Shown here: positions 25,301 through 33,433 of the stretch, one piece after another
Layout of the letters: each line of letters opens with the position of its first letter
Position numbering within the stretch: position 1 is the stretch's first letter
Origin: [Limnothrix rosea] IAM M-220
GTDB taxonomy: Bacteria; Cyanobacteriota; Cyanobacteriia; Cyanobacteriales; MRBY01
Reading direction: 5' to 3'
NCBI RefSeq assembly: GCF_001904615.1
Contig: NZ_MRBY01000041.1
Span: forward strand, 1 to 35,965
Length of the DNA: 35,965 nucleotides
The notes under the pieces: model-generated
The model's database searches: none
The model's input: only the letters and a program-made list of their open reading frames with translations
Told to the model about the DNA's origin: nothing
Program-made: the position numbers and the translations under genes

Positions 25301-26535
25301 TGCGGGTAACGGATATCGACGACCGCAAGCGGGCTGAACAGGAATTGCGGCGTACTAACGAAGAATTGGAGCAGGCGACGCAACTGAAGGATGAATTTTT
25401 AGCCAATATGAGCCATGAACTTCGAACTCCCCTTAACGCAATTTTGGGATTGACCGAGGTGCTCGGCGACGGCACCTATGGCCAAATGAATGAGCGGCAG
25501 CAGCATTCCCTAAATACCATTGAACGCAATGGACAGCATCTATTAGAGCTCATTAACGATGTACTTAACCTCGCCAAAATTGAAGCGGGTCAAATGGTTT
25601 TTCACCCCGTTGCCGTTGACCTAAAGCAAATTTGTCAGAGCAGTGTAGCGCTGATTCGCCATCAGGCTAATAAAAAAAATATCGACATTCACCTACATTT
25701 ACCCGAAGGATCGCCCGTGGTTCAGGCGGATCAGTTACGGTTGCGGCAAGCTTTACTAAATTTGCTTGGTAATGCCATTAAGTTCACACCAACAGATGGC
25801 GCAATCAGGCTGCGACTTGAGCTGAATGGGGCGGAGAATGTGGTGAGTATCCACGTGCGGGACAATGGCATTGGCATTGCTGAGGACAAACTAGACCAAC
25901 TTTTTCAGCCTTTCGTCCAGCTTGATAGTAGTCTGACAAGACGTTTTGCGGGAACGGGTTTAGGATTGGCTTTGGTGAAGCAAATTGCAGAACTTCATAG
26001 TGGCTCCGTGTCTGTATCGAGTCGTCTGGGAATGGGTAGCGAATTTTCCCTTCATTTACCGTGGTCACCGCCACCGCAAACTTGCCAACCTGTGACAGAG
26101 CAACCACCGTTAACGCCTAGTAAACCAACGGCAATTCAACAAGCAGTTACGACAAATGGCGATCGCCCCTTCGTTTTAATTGCCGATGACGATGACGACA
26201 ATATCGAAACAATTTGGGACTATTTAGAAGGCAGAGGATACCGTCTCATCCGCGCGGTTAACGGTCGCGAAGCAGTAGCCCTCAATGCATCTGAGCAACC
26301 AGATTTGATTTTGATGGATATTCAAATGCCAGAGCTAAATGGTTTAGATGCGATGCGCCTGATTCGTGAAAAATTTTCGGCTGAGAAGTTACCGATTATT
26401 GCCTTAACTGCTCTTGCCATGGAAACCGATCATCAACGTTGTTTGGAGGCAGGTGCAAATCTTTATTTGGCGAAACCATTTCGTCTCAAGGCTTTGATTG
26501 AGCATATGCAAAATCTCTTTGCTCAACGCACTTGA
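22354..26535 (+). CDS. Multi-PAS/GAF hybrid histidine kinase with receiver domain
   Basis: 1393 residues with no membrane span, so a cytoplasmic sensor. Approximate order: PAS1 (30-135), a coiled stretch, PAS2 (190-310), GAF-like domain (320-490), PAS3 (500-615), PAS4 (628-750), PAS5 (753-870), PAS6 (879-1000), HisKA (1009-1080), HATPase (1130-1245) and receiver (1275-1390). The phosphorylated His is H1021 in SHELRTPLNAI. The N box is LLGNAIKFTP, and the G boxes are DNGIGIAEDKLDQLFQPF and GTGLGLALVKQI. The receiver keeps the acidic cluster ADDDDDN and phospho-acceptor D1322 in LMDIQMPELNG. PAS3-PAS6 end in typical PAC sequences (ISQRKRSEE, ISKRKAAEQ, VTERRAAEQ, DIDDRKRAEQ). No response regulator gene is adjacent. 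The GAF call is weaker and lacks an obvious bilin-binding Cys. The signal is unknown. Confidence 0.93.
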   Translation: MAFLVSSHPRPLITEANVQAIEAMFKHRPLVAYEKLARVKGTNFTFVSDNLENLLGYAATIFLEAQFDWLALVHPDDRGAIAMALDHLKVGELTSLRYRVRHKSGEYCWLRDDIRVIQREQETVILGSWLDISEQESLRQALQQAQTDLAASKAVTQVCGEAIATSTGTKNANALDSPPISKPELLQSLERFQKLSGNIPGMIYQFVRRVDGRFELRYTNDYVEDIFGVTRDAAIADIQTIFSLTYPASDLPAILDVVNQSAETLSKWTQEWRIRLPSGQIKWLKGISEPRQYPNGEVIWDGIILDESERKQAEQELVHSRRLQSIVIHTLQNLLKSLNLDFDKILAYLGHAFGSDYSCLICHSLPKEGARIVNEWCHDASKPSLAPVFENLDITPKSWWMQRVMGNQDILINDPSLLPNEALELEHRMDFAGLKRLLAIPILQDNQAPWAVLCLAQGTENAPLFNEQEAHALRLIGEMFYVSAERQAQQVQLQTSATKFREIFEQAGVGIAKLDLALCFTEVNQTLAKMIGAAPADFVGESYWSITPTTEIVGDRQMFVEVQETGFVQHETRIYQNLGREIWVKLTLSQVQPAPPEEPYYIIIFEDISQRKRSEEMNAALVLRDQLLITALGEVTYDHYLPQDILNWKGDYERILGYSPEEIGMDAESSWFGRVHPEDLDAVKAEFERAAQGDRLFELEYRFRHRDGHYLWMHDRGILHGDYHGSPERFIGVLRDISKRKAAEQQQQQQDRLYQQIVETAQEGIWVINAGAKTDYVNPQMAKMLGYEADEMYGKSLFDFIAPEHVEDAQHSFQCRQQGIAEEHDFCFRSRNGEEVWAMVATNALLNDKGEFIGALGMITDVTERRAAEQEILRSQSLLEAIFEESADALFLVDMDTLRTFDCNKKAVAMFERDAKSELIDIEGHILQAQQFTAEELAAIAVEINQTGAWSREVQYVTKSGRVFWGNLAVKRVTVGDRRVNLVRVTDIDDRKRAEQELRRTNEELEQATQLKDEFLANMSHELRTPLNAILGLTEVLGDGTYGQMNERQQHSLNTIERNGQHLLELINDVLNLAKIEAGQMVFHPVAVDLKQICQSSVALIRHQANKKNIDIHLHLPEGSPVVQADQLRLRQALLNLLGNAIKFTPTDGAIRLRLELNGAENVVSIHVRDNGIGIAEDKLDQLFQPFVQLDSSLTRRFAGTGLGLALVKQIAELHSGSVSVSSRLGMGSEFSLHLPWSPPPQTCQPVTEQPPLTPSKPTAIQQAVTTNGDRPFVLIADDDDDNIETIWDYLEGRGYRLIRAVNGREAVALNASEQPDLILMDIQMPELNGLDAMRLIREKFSAEKLPIIALTALAMETDHQRCLEAGANLYLAKPFRLKALIEHMQNLFAQRT

Positions 26536-26604
26536 ACTGAATACCACGAATTGGCGATCGCCCCTTATTCTGGAACTTTAAAGCCAGCAAGCATTCCCTA
26601 TCCC

Positions 26605-27423
26605 ATGGAAGATATTCGCCTACTCGTGCTCGATATTGACGGCACAATTTCCGGCTCCCACAACCAAGTAACCCCATCTGTCGTTGAGGCTATTCGAGGG
26701 ATTCAGCAGCGCGGCATCCGGGTCGCCATCGCCACCGGTCGGATGTTTCGTTCAGCTCGACGCTTCCATCAGGCGATCGCCTCAGATTTACCGATCATTG
26801 CCTACAACGGCGCTTGGATCCAAGATCCCATTACTCAAAAGCTCCATCGTCGCCTTTCCGTGCCCGCAAAACTGGGTGTGGAAATTTTAAATTATTTAAC
26901 CGCAGAGCCATGGAAATCAACCATGCATCTCCACGTTTATCACGACGATGAACTGTACGTTTCAGAAATAAATGAACAGACAAACGCCTACGAAAAAAGG
27001 ACTGGCTGTAAAGCCAATGTCCTCACAGATTTGCGGGAAATAATTTATCTTGCTCCCACAAAAATCCTCGCGGTTTGTCACTATGAAGACATTCCGAAAA
27101 AACTTTTGTCAGAAGTACAAAAACGCTACACAACCCAAGATGTTTACTGTACCCAATCTACGGAAGTTTACGTCGAATTCACCTGTCCCACCGCAACAAA
27201 AGGTCAGGCAGTAAAGTTTTTAACCGAGACTATTTTAGGCTTAAAACCAGAAAATATAATGGCGATCGGCGACAACTTTAATGATAGAGAAATGTTGCAA
27301 TATGCCGGATTAGGTATTGCCATGGGTAACGCACCAGAACCAGTAAAACATTGCGCTAATTACGTCACAAGTACCGTAGAAGAAGATGGAGTGGCACAGG
27401 CGATCGCCCACTTTAATCTATAA
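26605..27423 (+). CDS. HAD-superfamily Cof-type phosphatase
   Basis: 272 residues from ATG at 26605, a soluble phosphatase of HAD class IIB, which usually acts on sugar phosphates or similar metabolites. Motif I is DIDGT (D10 nucleophile, D12), motif II is IATGR around residue 42-46, motif III/IV is GDNFNDREML (222-231), and the C-terminal LGIAMGNAPEPVKHCANYVT is typical of the Cof group. The cap domain lies about residues 85-190. A TTG at 26551 would add 18 residues encoded over a HIP1 site and fits the family less well. It follows the PAS kinase by 69 bases on the same strand, so co-transcription is possible. The substrate cannot be predicted. Confidence 0.9.
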   Translation: MEDIRLLVLDIDGTISGSHNQVTPSVVEAIRGIQQRGIRVAIATGRMFRSARRFHQAIASDLPIIAYNGAWIQDPITQKLHRRLSVPAKLGVEILNYLTAEPWKSTMHLHVYHDDELYVSEINEQTNAYEKRTGCKANVLTDLREIIYLAPTKILAVCHYEDIPKKLLSEVQKRYTTQDVYCTQSTEVYVEFTCPTATKGQAVKFLTETILGLKPENIMAIGDNFNDREMLQYAGLGIAMGNAPEPVKHCANYVTSTVEEDGVAQAIAHFNL

Positions 27424-27569
27424 AACTATCGATAAAAATCAGCTTTTTCGACTTTTACGTTCAGCCCAAAGATTGTGAAGTATAAAGCAATATTTAGCTA
27501 GATTAAGTCACGATCAAAACCATTAGGACATAATGCTAACCTCAAGGAAACAATGCTTTAGTTTATTGA

Positions 27570-28463
27570 GTGAAGAAAATGGCTAATATCATCCTAAAAA
27601 GTCTCCGTCAAAATACAGGTTGGATTGTATTGGGATGGGCAATTCTTTTTGCCGGAGCTATTGGTCTTTTAAACAGTTTTGCAATTGTCAAGCCGGGAAA
27701 TGTTGGCGTTAAAATTGTTCTCGGAAAAACCAATCCAAACTATCTGCCGGAAGGCTTTCATGTGAAGCTACCATTTATTACAGAAGTTGCCACATTGAGT
27801 ATCCAGCAGCAATCCCTTGTTTTAGAGGATTTAGATGGTAGTTCTAGTGAGGGTAATAATATTTTCCTTGATACTCAGTTAACCTATTCTCTGAAGCCAA
27901 CGGAAGCAGTAGACTTTTATATAAATTACAAAACAATTGGTAATTTCCAAGCAAACTTTCTCAGTAATATTGTTCAAACAGAAGCAAAAGGTGTCTTAGT
28001 GAGACGAAATTTGCAGAAGACAATCGCCGAGCGCGAACGCATTGATAATGAAATTGAAGAAGCGGTTTTTTCGGCATTAGAAGGCTACCCACAAATTGCG
28101 CCAAAGCGTGTGCAGGTACAGGATTTAGACTTTGCCCAAGGCGTGATTGATGCCCTCGAACAAAAGGAAATTGCCCAACAAAAAGCCCAAGAAGCTATCT
28201 ATAAACTAGAGGAAGCTAAAAAGGTTGCGGAAGCAACAGTGGCGAAAGCAGAAGGACAAGCCCAAGCCCAAAAGTTATTAGCCCAAGCGCTACAGGGTGA
28301 TGGTGGTGAGCTATCCCTTAAACGCCAAGAATTAGAAAATCAATATGAAATGATTAAAGCTTGGGAAAAGGGTGGTAGTCAAATGCCGACAATTCTTAAT
28401 ATGGGGAGTGGTGAATCGTTACCTTTGGTTCTTGATATTAATCAACTTAATCGTGATCAATAA
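27570..28463 (+). CDS. Prohibitin-like SPFH/Band 7 membrane protein
   Basis: 297 residues. Prohibitin-type SPFH proteins form large membrane-attached rings and are linked to membrane organisation and quality control; the cyanobacterial member is of unproven function. There is one N-terminal membrane span (about 18-38, WIVLGWAILFAGAIGLLNSF). The SPFH domain follows (IVKPGNVGVKIVLGKTNP..., EGFHVKLPFITEVATLSIQ, VQTEAKGVLVRRN), then a long Ala/Glu/Lys/Gln coiled-coil (QKEIAQQKAQEAIYKLEEAKKV region, about 195-240). The start is GTG at 27570 or ATG at 27579 three codons later. The last 17 bases overlap, tail to tail, the end of the decarboxylase gene. Confidence 0.9.
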   Translation: MKKMANIILKSLRQNTGWIVLGWAILFAGAIGLLNSFAIVKPGNVGVKIVLGKTNPNYLPEGFHVKLPFITEVATLSIQQQSLVLEDLDGSSSEGNNIFLDTQLTYSLKPTEAVDFYINYKTIGNFQANFLSNIVQTEAKGVLVRRNLQKTIAERERIDNEIEEAVFSALEGYPQIAPKRVQVQDLDFAQGVIDALEQKEIAQQKAQEAIYKLEEAKKVAEATVAKAEGQAQAQKLLAQALQGDGGELSLKRQELENQYEMIKAWEKGGSQMPTILNMGSGESLPLVLDINQLNRDQ

Positions 28464-29892
28464 TCTGAATATTTTTTAAGGTGGGGTCAGTTATTCCTGT
28501 AATAATGCCGCCTAAATTTAGTGTGTTTTGTAGCCTGGTGAGTTTGTCTTTTGTGATGATTTCGCCGGGCATTAAAATTGGAATACCGGGTGGGTAGGGA
28601 CAGATTAATTCGCCACAGGTTTTGCCGCTACTTTTTTCTAGGGGGATGGCAAAATTATCGGTATAAAATGCTTGTCTTGGTGTGAGTTTAGGTAAGTGAT
28701 GAATGGTTTGTTGTTTGTGGGGGTTGGTTTTCGGTTGGTATGGTTGGGATGGGGGGCGATCGCCCAACTTTTTAACTGCATCAATTAGTTGATTAATATC
28801 AGCTTTGGTATTGCCAAAGGTCAAAATAAAAGTAAGGGTTTTCTCTAGAGGTAATTCGCAAGTTACGTTTAATTCTTTATGGAGAATTTCATCGGCTTCG
28901 TACCCCGTAAAACCTAAATTTGTGACATCAATGGTGAGGCGCGTCGTATCAAAGTATTTAAAACCTGATTGATGCTTAAAATCAAAAACTTTAATGCCGG
29001 AGATTTTTTTCAATTCTTGTCGGGCAAAATTAGTTAACTCTAGAGTTTCGCCCCATAGGCTTTTGCCATCCGTTGCCATTTGTTCACGGGCGGCATCAAG
29101 GGAGGCGAGGAGTAAATAACTGGGGCTGGTGGATTCGACTAATTGCAAAGCTCGGCTAATTTTCTGATGACTAATACGTGAACCCTGTACATGCAACATG
29201 GATGCTTGGGTCATCGCGCCAAGGGTTTTGTGGGTCGATTGAATTACTAGATCGGCTCCCAACTCTAGAGCTGTGGGCGGTAAATCTGGGTGAAATTTAA
29301 AATGGCTACCGTGGGCTTCATCAACAATTAACGGCACATTTCTAGTGTGGGTAATCTCGGCGATCGCCCCGACATCTGGACAGACTCCCTGATAGGTGGG
29401 CGACAGGATTACAACGGCCTGAATATCCGGGTGAAGTTTCAGGGCTTCGGCAACAGCGTCCGGCGTTAAACCATAATTTAAATCCCACTGGGGATCGTAG
29501 GGCGGATCGACAAATACAGGCATCGCCCCCGAATGGATCAGTCCGGCGATCGCCGATTGATGGATATTGCGAGGCAAGAGGATTTTCTCCCCATCACCGA
29601 CCGTTGCGAGGATAGACGCGATCAGGCCACAGGTGGAACCATTCACTAAAAAGCAGGTGCGATCCGCCCCAAAGGTTTGCGCCGCCAGATCTTGAGCTTC
29701 CTCGATCACTCCTTCCGGTGCAAAAAGATTATCGAGATCCGGCAATTCCGGTAAATCCGCCCGAAAAATAGCTGTGCCCCAAGCCGACGTTAAGCCATGA
29801 AAAATCCCCCGACCGAGCTTGTGACCGGGGGCATAAAAAGGGGCGTGTTTTTTCTGGGAAAGTTCGAGAAGTTTAGAAAACAGAGGGGTCAT
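28447..29892 (-). CDS. Orn/Lys/Arg-type PLP-dependent decarboxylase
   Basis: 481 residues, fold type I PLP decarboxylase of the group that includes bacterial lysine, arginine and ornithine decarboxylases. It probably makes a polyamine precursor such as cadaverine or agmatine. The N-terminus FYAPGHKLGRG, the PLP-stacking NGSTCG (84-89), DEAHGSHF (191-198, with D191 binding the PLP nitrogen) and the Schiff-base lysine K222 in STHKTLGAMTQ are intact. The C-terminal domain has CPYPPGIPILMPGE. It lacks the N-terminal wing domain of the large enteric enzymes and is of the short type common in cyanobacteria and Firmicutes. Substrate cannot be set by sequence alone. Its ATG overlaps the ctaB stop codon by one base, so translation is coupled to ctaB. 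Confidence 0.88.
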   Translation of the reverse strand: MTPLFSKLLELSQKKHAPFYAPGHKLGRGIFHGLTSAWGTAIFRADLPELPDLDNLFAPEGVIEEAQDLAAQTFGADRTCFLVNGSTCGLIASILATVGDGEKILLPRNIHQSAIAGLIHSGAMPVFVDPPYDPQWDLNYGLTPDAVAEALKLHPDIQAVVILSPTYQGVCPDVGAIAEITHTRNVPLIVDEAHGSHFKFHPDLPPTALELGADLVIQSTHKTLGAMTQASMLHVQGSRISHQKISRALQLVESTSPSYLLLASLDAAREQMATDGKSLWGETLELTNFARQELKKISGIKVFDFKHQSGFKYFDTTRLTIDVTNLGFTGYEADEILHKELNVTCELPLEKTLTFILTFGNTKADINQLIDAVKKLGDRPPSQPYQPKTNPHKQQTIHHLPKLTPRQAFYTDNFAIPLEKSSGKTCGELICPYPPGIPILMPGEIITKDKLTRLQNTLNLGGIITGITDPTLKNIQIIDHD

Positions 29893-30845
29893 TAGCCAAG
29901 GGATGCCAAAATTGTCGTCACCGTCGCAGTCACATCATGTACCGCAGGTAAACTATCCACCACCATCGCCGTGCAAAGCAACATCATGTAGAGAATTGAA
30001 TATTTAAACATCGACTTGGCGAGGGGCTTATCGAAAGGATTTTGCTTCAGTTCCCATGCTTTTTTAATGAAAATCACACCCAACCAAATGGCGGCGATCG
30101 CGTAGATTATGCCAGAGGAATGAAAAGGGAAAACCAGCAATAAACTGAAGGGCACTGTAATCAACGTGTAAATCCAGATTTGGTCAACCGTGACCTGCTC
30201 ACCTTCAACCACAGGCAACATCGGCACATTAACTTCGGCGTAATCATCTTTGATCATGAGTGCCAAAGCCCAGAAGTGAGGAGGAGTCCAAAGGAAAATG
30301 AGCGCAAACAAAATCCACGCTGACCAATCCAAGTGACCCGTGACCGCAGCCCAACCAACGAGGGGAGGAATTGATCCCGCTGCACCACCAATAACGATAT
30401 TTTGGACGTGGTGACGCTTCAGCCAGTGGGTGTAAATCAGCATGTAGAACACAATGCCGGAGAATGCTAAACAAGCACTCAAGACATTTACAAACACTGC
30501 GAGGAGAGAAAAAGACAATCCTGCCAGCACTACCGCAAAAATCAGCGCATGGCGCGGCTGCACACGACCCGAAGGAATCGGGCGCTTACGGGTACGCTGC
30601 ATCGAAAAATCAATGTCTTGGTCGTAGATGCAATTTAGGGTTTGGGCAGAAGCCGCTGCTAAAGTGCCTCCCAACATTGTCAAAACCAATTTAATGGGGT
30701 CAATTTCGCCGTTTGATGCGATCCACATGGAAGCGGCAGTGGTGATCAAAAGTAACGGAATAATGCGGGGTTTGGTGAGCTGATAGTAGCTTTTGACAAC
30801 GGCAAGAAAGTTGTCATGACGAGGAGAGAGGCTTGTGCCAACCAT
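29892..30845 (-). CDS. ctaB: Protoheme IX farnesyltransferase (heme O synthase) CtaB
   Basis: 317 residues, a UbiA-family integral membrane prenyltransferase that adds a farnesyl chain to heme b to give heme O, the step before heme A. It has about eight to nine spans. The allylic-diphosphate motif is N71-x3-D75-x3-D79 in NCIYDQDIDF, followed by RTRKRPIPSGR (84-94). The second Asp-rich loop is MIKDDYAEVNVPMLPVV. TPPHFWALAL is also characteristic. ATG at 30845. It sits between ctaA and the decarboxylase gene on the minus strand, 202 bases after ctaA. With ctaA it supplies heme A to the oxidase encoded by ctaCDE on the right. Confidence 0.96.
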   Translation of the reverse strand: MVGTSLSPRHDNFLAVVKSYYQLTKPRIIPLLLITTAASMWIASNGEIDPIKLVLTMLGGTLAAASAQTLNCIYDQDIDFSMQRTRKRPIPSGRVQPRHALIFAVVLAGLSFSLLAVFVNVLSACLAFSGIVFYMLIYTHWLKRHHVQNIVIGGAAGSIPPLVGWAAVTGHLDWSAWILFALIFLWTPPHFWALALMIKDDYAEVNVPMLPVVEGEQVTVDQIWIYTLITVPFSLLLVFPFHSSGIIYAIAAIWLGVIFIKKAWELKQNPFDKPLAKSMFKYSILYMMLLCTAMVVDSLPAVHDVTATVTTILASLG

Positions 30846-31047
30846 ATAAAAAATACCTATTGGGAAATACGCTAAAAAGCAGTGTTCAGATGTTGAGCGA
30901 GAAAAATTTAGATGTGGGTCAATAAATCGGTAAACAGTTGTCGTGATGGCAGCTGCCGTATTTGGGTGGGAGGGGGAAAAGTCAAAAAATAGACATTAGT
31001 GCGACAAAAAAATAATCAATCTGCTGGTGCAGTGGGCGATGGGAATC

Positions 31048-31983
31048 CTAGGTAAGCTTGGATTTGGGAAATTGATTACTGGAATGGCGATCGCGTAGGG
31101 CAAAGACAGTAAACAGTGTGAGTGTTCCGAGGAGAGCCGCACCGACAGCTTGGTGGGTGACTGTGAGGGGGGCGACCTGCAAATGGAGGCGGAACGTGGC
31201 AACACCTATTAATACTTGGGAAATGACGAGCATTAATGCGAGATTGGCCAAGATGCGCAGGGTCGGGTGTAAGGCTGCGGTACGCCAGGCTACAACAATC
31301 GTGATCAGAGTGGCGAGGGTCGCTGGGATAACGCCAATGATGTGGCTGTTCATGACAATACACATGTCCCCACGGAAGAAACATTGGTGTAATGCCCATT
31401 GGGATGCCACTAAGCCACCAAGCAAACTTTGGATATAGATTAAAATTGCTGCTGTTAAACCAATCCAAGGCAATTTGTTGGCGGTACTGTTGCCGTTAAA
31501 ATCACTTAAACAAGCGCCAATACTTAAGAGGGTGACGAAGAAAACTAGGGCTGTGCCTAAATGAGCCGTCACAATATCAAAGCGGAGTAGTTCTGTCACA
31601 GTTAGTCCCCCTAAAATGCCTTGGAAGACGATGAGGAATAGGGCTAGACCAGAAGCCCAAGGTAACCAACTGGGCAAGACATTCCGGAACCAAACTGATA
31701 GACCCACAAGGGCGATCGCCGACACACCGATTAGGGCTGCATCAAGGCGGTGAAACCACTCTAGAAAGACCTGTAAATTCATCTGCTGGGTGGGCACTAA
31801 TTGCCCATAGCATAGAGGCCAGTCCGGACAAGCTAAGCCCGCATTCATCACCCGCGTTGCACTACCGATTGCCATGAGGAGAAAGGTGGCGATCGCCATC
31901 TTCCAGACCAAGCGACGCACCCACACCTTGACCTGTGGAGCCGCAGGCGAAAAAGACTTTGGTGATGATAGAGATTGAGTCAT
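31048..31983 (-). CDS. ctaA: Heme A synthase CtaA
   Basis: 311 residues, a membrane protein with about eight spans that oxidises the C8 methyl of heme O to the formyl of heme A. It has the TRVMNAGLACPDWPLCYG segment (43-60) with a Cys pair C52/C58, E75 and H78 in EWFHRLDAALIG, VTAHLGTALVF for the second heme ligand, a second Cys pair near CFFRGDMC, and VTHQAVGAALLG near the C-terminus, with the His ligands expected for two hemes. A strong Shine-Dalgarno, GAGGAGG, precedes ATG at 31983. It is divergent from ctaC across a 387-base control region. Confidence 0.96.
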   Translation of the reverse strand: MTQSLSSPKSFSPAAPQVKVWVRRLVWKMAIATFLLMAIGSATRVMNAGLACPDWPLCYGQLVPTQQMNLQVFLEWFHRLDAALIGVSAIALVGLSVWFRNVLPSWLPWASGLALFLIVFQGILGGLTVTELLRFDIVTAHLGTALVFFVTLLSIGACLSDFNGNSTANKLPWIGLTAAILIYIQSLLGGLVASQWALHQCFFRGDMCIVMNSHIIGVIPATLATLITIVVAWRTAALHPTLRILANLALMLVISQVLIGVATFRLHLQVAPLTVTHQAVGAALLGTLTLFTVFALRDRHSSNQFPKSKLT

Positions 31984-32370
31984 AGAGCCTCCTCATAGAC
32001 ACTTAACACTTTCTAAAGTAGCTACTTTCAAAAAAGTATTAGTGGCAAAACATTGACTAAAGGAATGGCAACAGATCGCCAGACCTTATTAACCACTCTA
32101 ATCAACCCATCTAGACCAGATCACGGAACAACTCATCCTGTACAAAATCTTTACATAGCCCATTTTAGAGAACTTTACTTTGTAAATATTTCCTCAATAA
32201 AACAGTAATATTTATTACTTTTGAGCGATCCCTTTCCTTGAAATCAAAGGTTTTCCTTAAATGTCATTATCCAAGCATGAAGTTTGTAACAAACTGGCAG
32301 TCATTCCGAATCCTTTGATCTAACGTGAGAGACAGCAAGCAATAATTTGATAAGGATAATATTTTTACCT
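31984..32370. promoter_or_regulatory. Divergent control region between ctaA and ctaC
   Basis: 387 non-coding bases between the heme synthesis arm and the oxidase arm. It has three perfect inverted repeats: AAAGTAGCTACTTT (32015-32028), AGTAATA-TT-TATTACT (32204-32219) and AGTTTG-TAA-CAAACT (32281-32295). The third lies about 75 bases before the ctaC start. These are plausible operators; no regulator can be named. The region is strongly AT-rich around 32160-32220. Confidence 0.6.
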
Positions 32371-33363
32371 GTGAATATTCCGAGTAGCATCACAACATTG
32401 ATTGCCGGAATTGCGATTACCCTCGTAAGTCTCTGGTACGGTCAAAACCATGGCTTACTACCCGTAGCCGCTTCCGCCGATGCCAATGATGTCGATGATC
32501 TCTTTAATCTGATGATGACCATCGCCACTGGACTTTTTCTCCTCATCGAAGGCGTTTTAGTCATTTGTTTAATTCGTTTCCGCCGTAAAAAAGGCGATAT
32601 GACTGATGGTCCCTCCATCGAAGGCAACATTCCCCTTGAGATCGTATGGACAGCAATTCCGACAGTAATTGTCTTTATCCTCGCGATCTATAGCTTTGAA
32701 ATCTACAACAACATGGGTGGTCTTGACCCCATGGTTTCCGGTGGCTCCCAGATGGCAATGCACCATCACGGTGGTCACAAAATTGACAACATGGTTGCCA
32801 TGGGTGACACCAACAACTCCCAAGTCGCCATTGGCATCGGTAAGTCTCCGGGTGTCGGTGACGATGAGCCTCTAAAGGTAAACGTAAATGGTCTGCAATA
32901 TGCTTGGATCTTCACCTATCCAGAAACCGGGATTGTTTCCGGTGATCTCCATATTCCTAAAGATCGTCGTGTTCTTCTAAATATGCAGGCTGCGGATGTA
33001 ATCCATGCGTTTTGGTTGCCGGAGTTTCGCATCAAACAAGACGTAATGCCCGGACAAGAGTCTCAACTCAGCTTTGTCGCAAATCGCGAGGGAACTTACC
33101 CTGTTATTTGTGCCGAACTTTGTGGGTCTTACCACGGTGGCATGAAAACCACGATGACTGTTGAATCTCCTGAGGCCTATGACCAGTGGGTACAGGAGAG
33201 AACGGTGGCAATGACTGGTGGTGAATCTGTGGCGTTAAATCCTAGCGAGCTGAGTGATACTGATTTTCTCCAATCCTATGCTGAGGATATGGGCATTATC
33301 GAAAATACGCTCCAGCAAATTCCCCATGCCCCAATGAATATGATGTCTGCCCTAAAACCCTAG
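32371..33363 (+). CDS. ctaC: Cytochrome c oxidase subunit II CtaC
   Basis: 330 residues from GTG at 32371; the upstream TTG frame start at 32347 is less likely because AAGGAT at 32353-32358 can act as the ribosome-binding site for GTG. Subunit II accepts electrons from cytochrome c6 or plastocyanin at the dinuclear CuA centre. A signal-like N-terminus and two spans (about 45-68 and 90-110) precede the lumenal cupredoxin domain. The CuA ligands are H212 (VIHAFWLP), C247, E249, C251 (CAELC), H255 and M258. Between span two and the CuA domain is a His/Met/Gly-rich insertion (MAMHHHGGHKIDNMVAMGD, 128-146). It is first in ctaC-ctaD-ctaE, ending 70 bases before ctaD. Confidence 0.96.
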   Translation: MNIPSSITTLIAGIAITLVSLWYGQNHGLLPVAASADANDVDDLFNLMMTIATGLFLLIEGVLVICLIRFRRKKGDMTDGPSIEGNIPLEIVWTAIPTVIVFILAIYSFEIYNNMGGLDPMVSGGSQMAMHHHGGHKIDNMVAMGDTNNSQVAIGIGKSPGVGDDEPLKVNVNGLQYAWIFTYPETGIVSGDLHIPKDRRVLLNMQAADVIHAFWLPEFRIKQDVMPGQESQLSFVANREGTYPVICAELCGSYHGGMKTTMTVESPEAYDQWVQERTVAMTGGESVALNPSELSDTDFLQSYAEDMGIIENTLQQIPHAPMNMMSALKP

Positions 33364-33433
33364 GTTTTATCTTCATCTCCAACTTATTTCTTTTAAGTAA
33401 TTTTCAAGTTAATTTAAATTTTTACGATCAACT

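Noticed and set aside
31076-31468. 130-codon minus-strand frame and 106-codon plus-strand frame within ctaA
   Set aside because: Both are shadows of ctaA, whose motifs are clear throughout.
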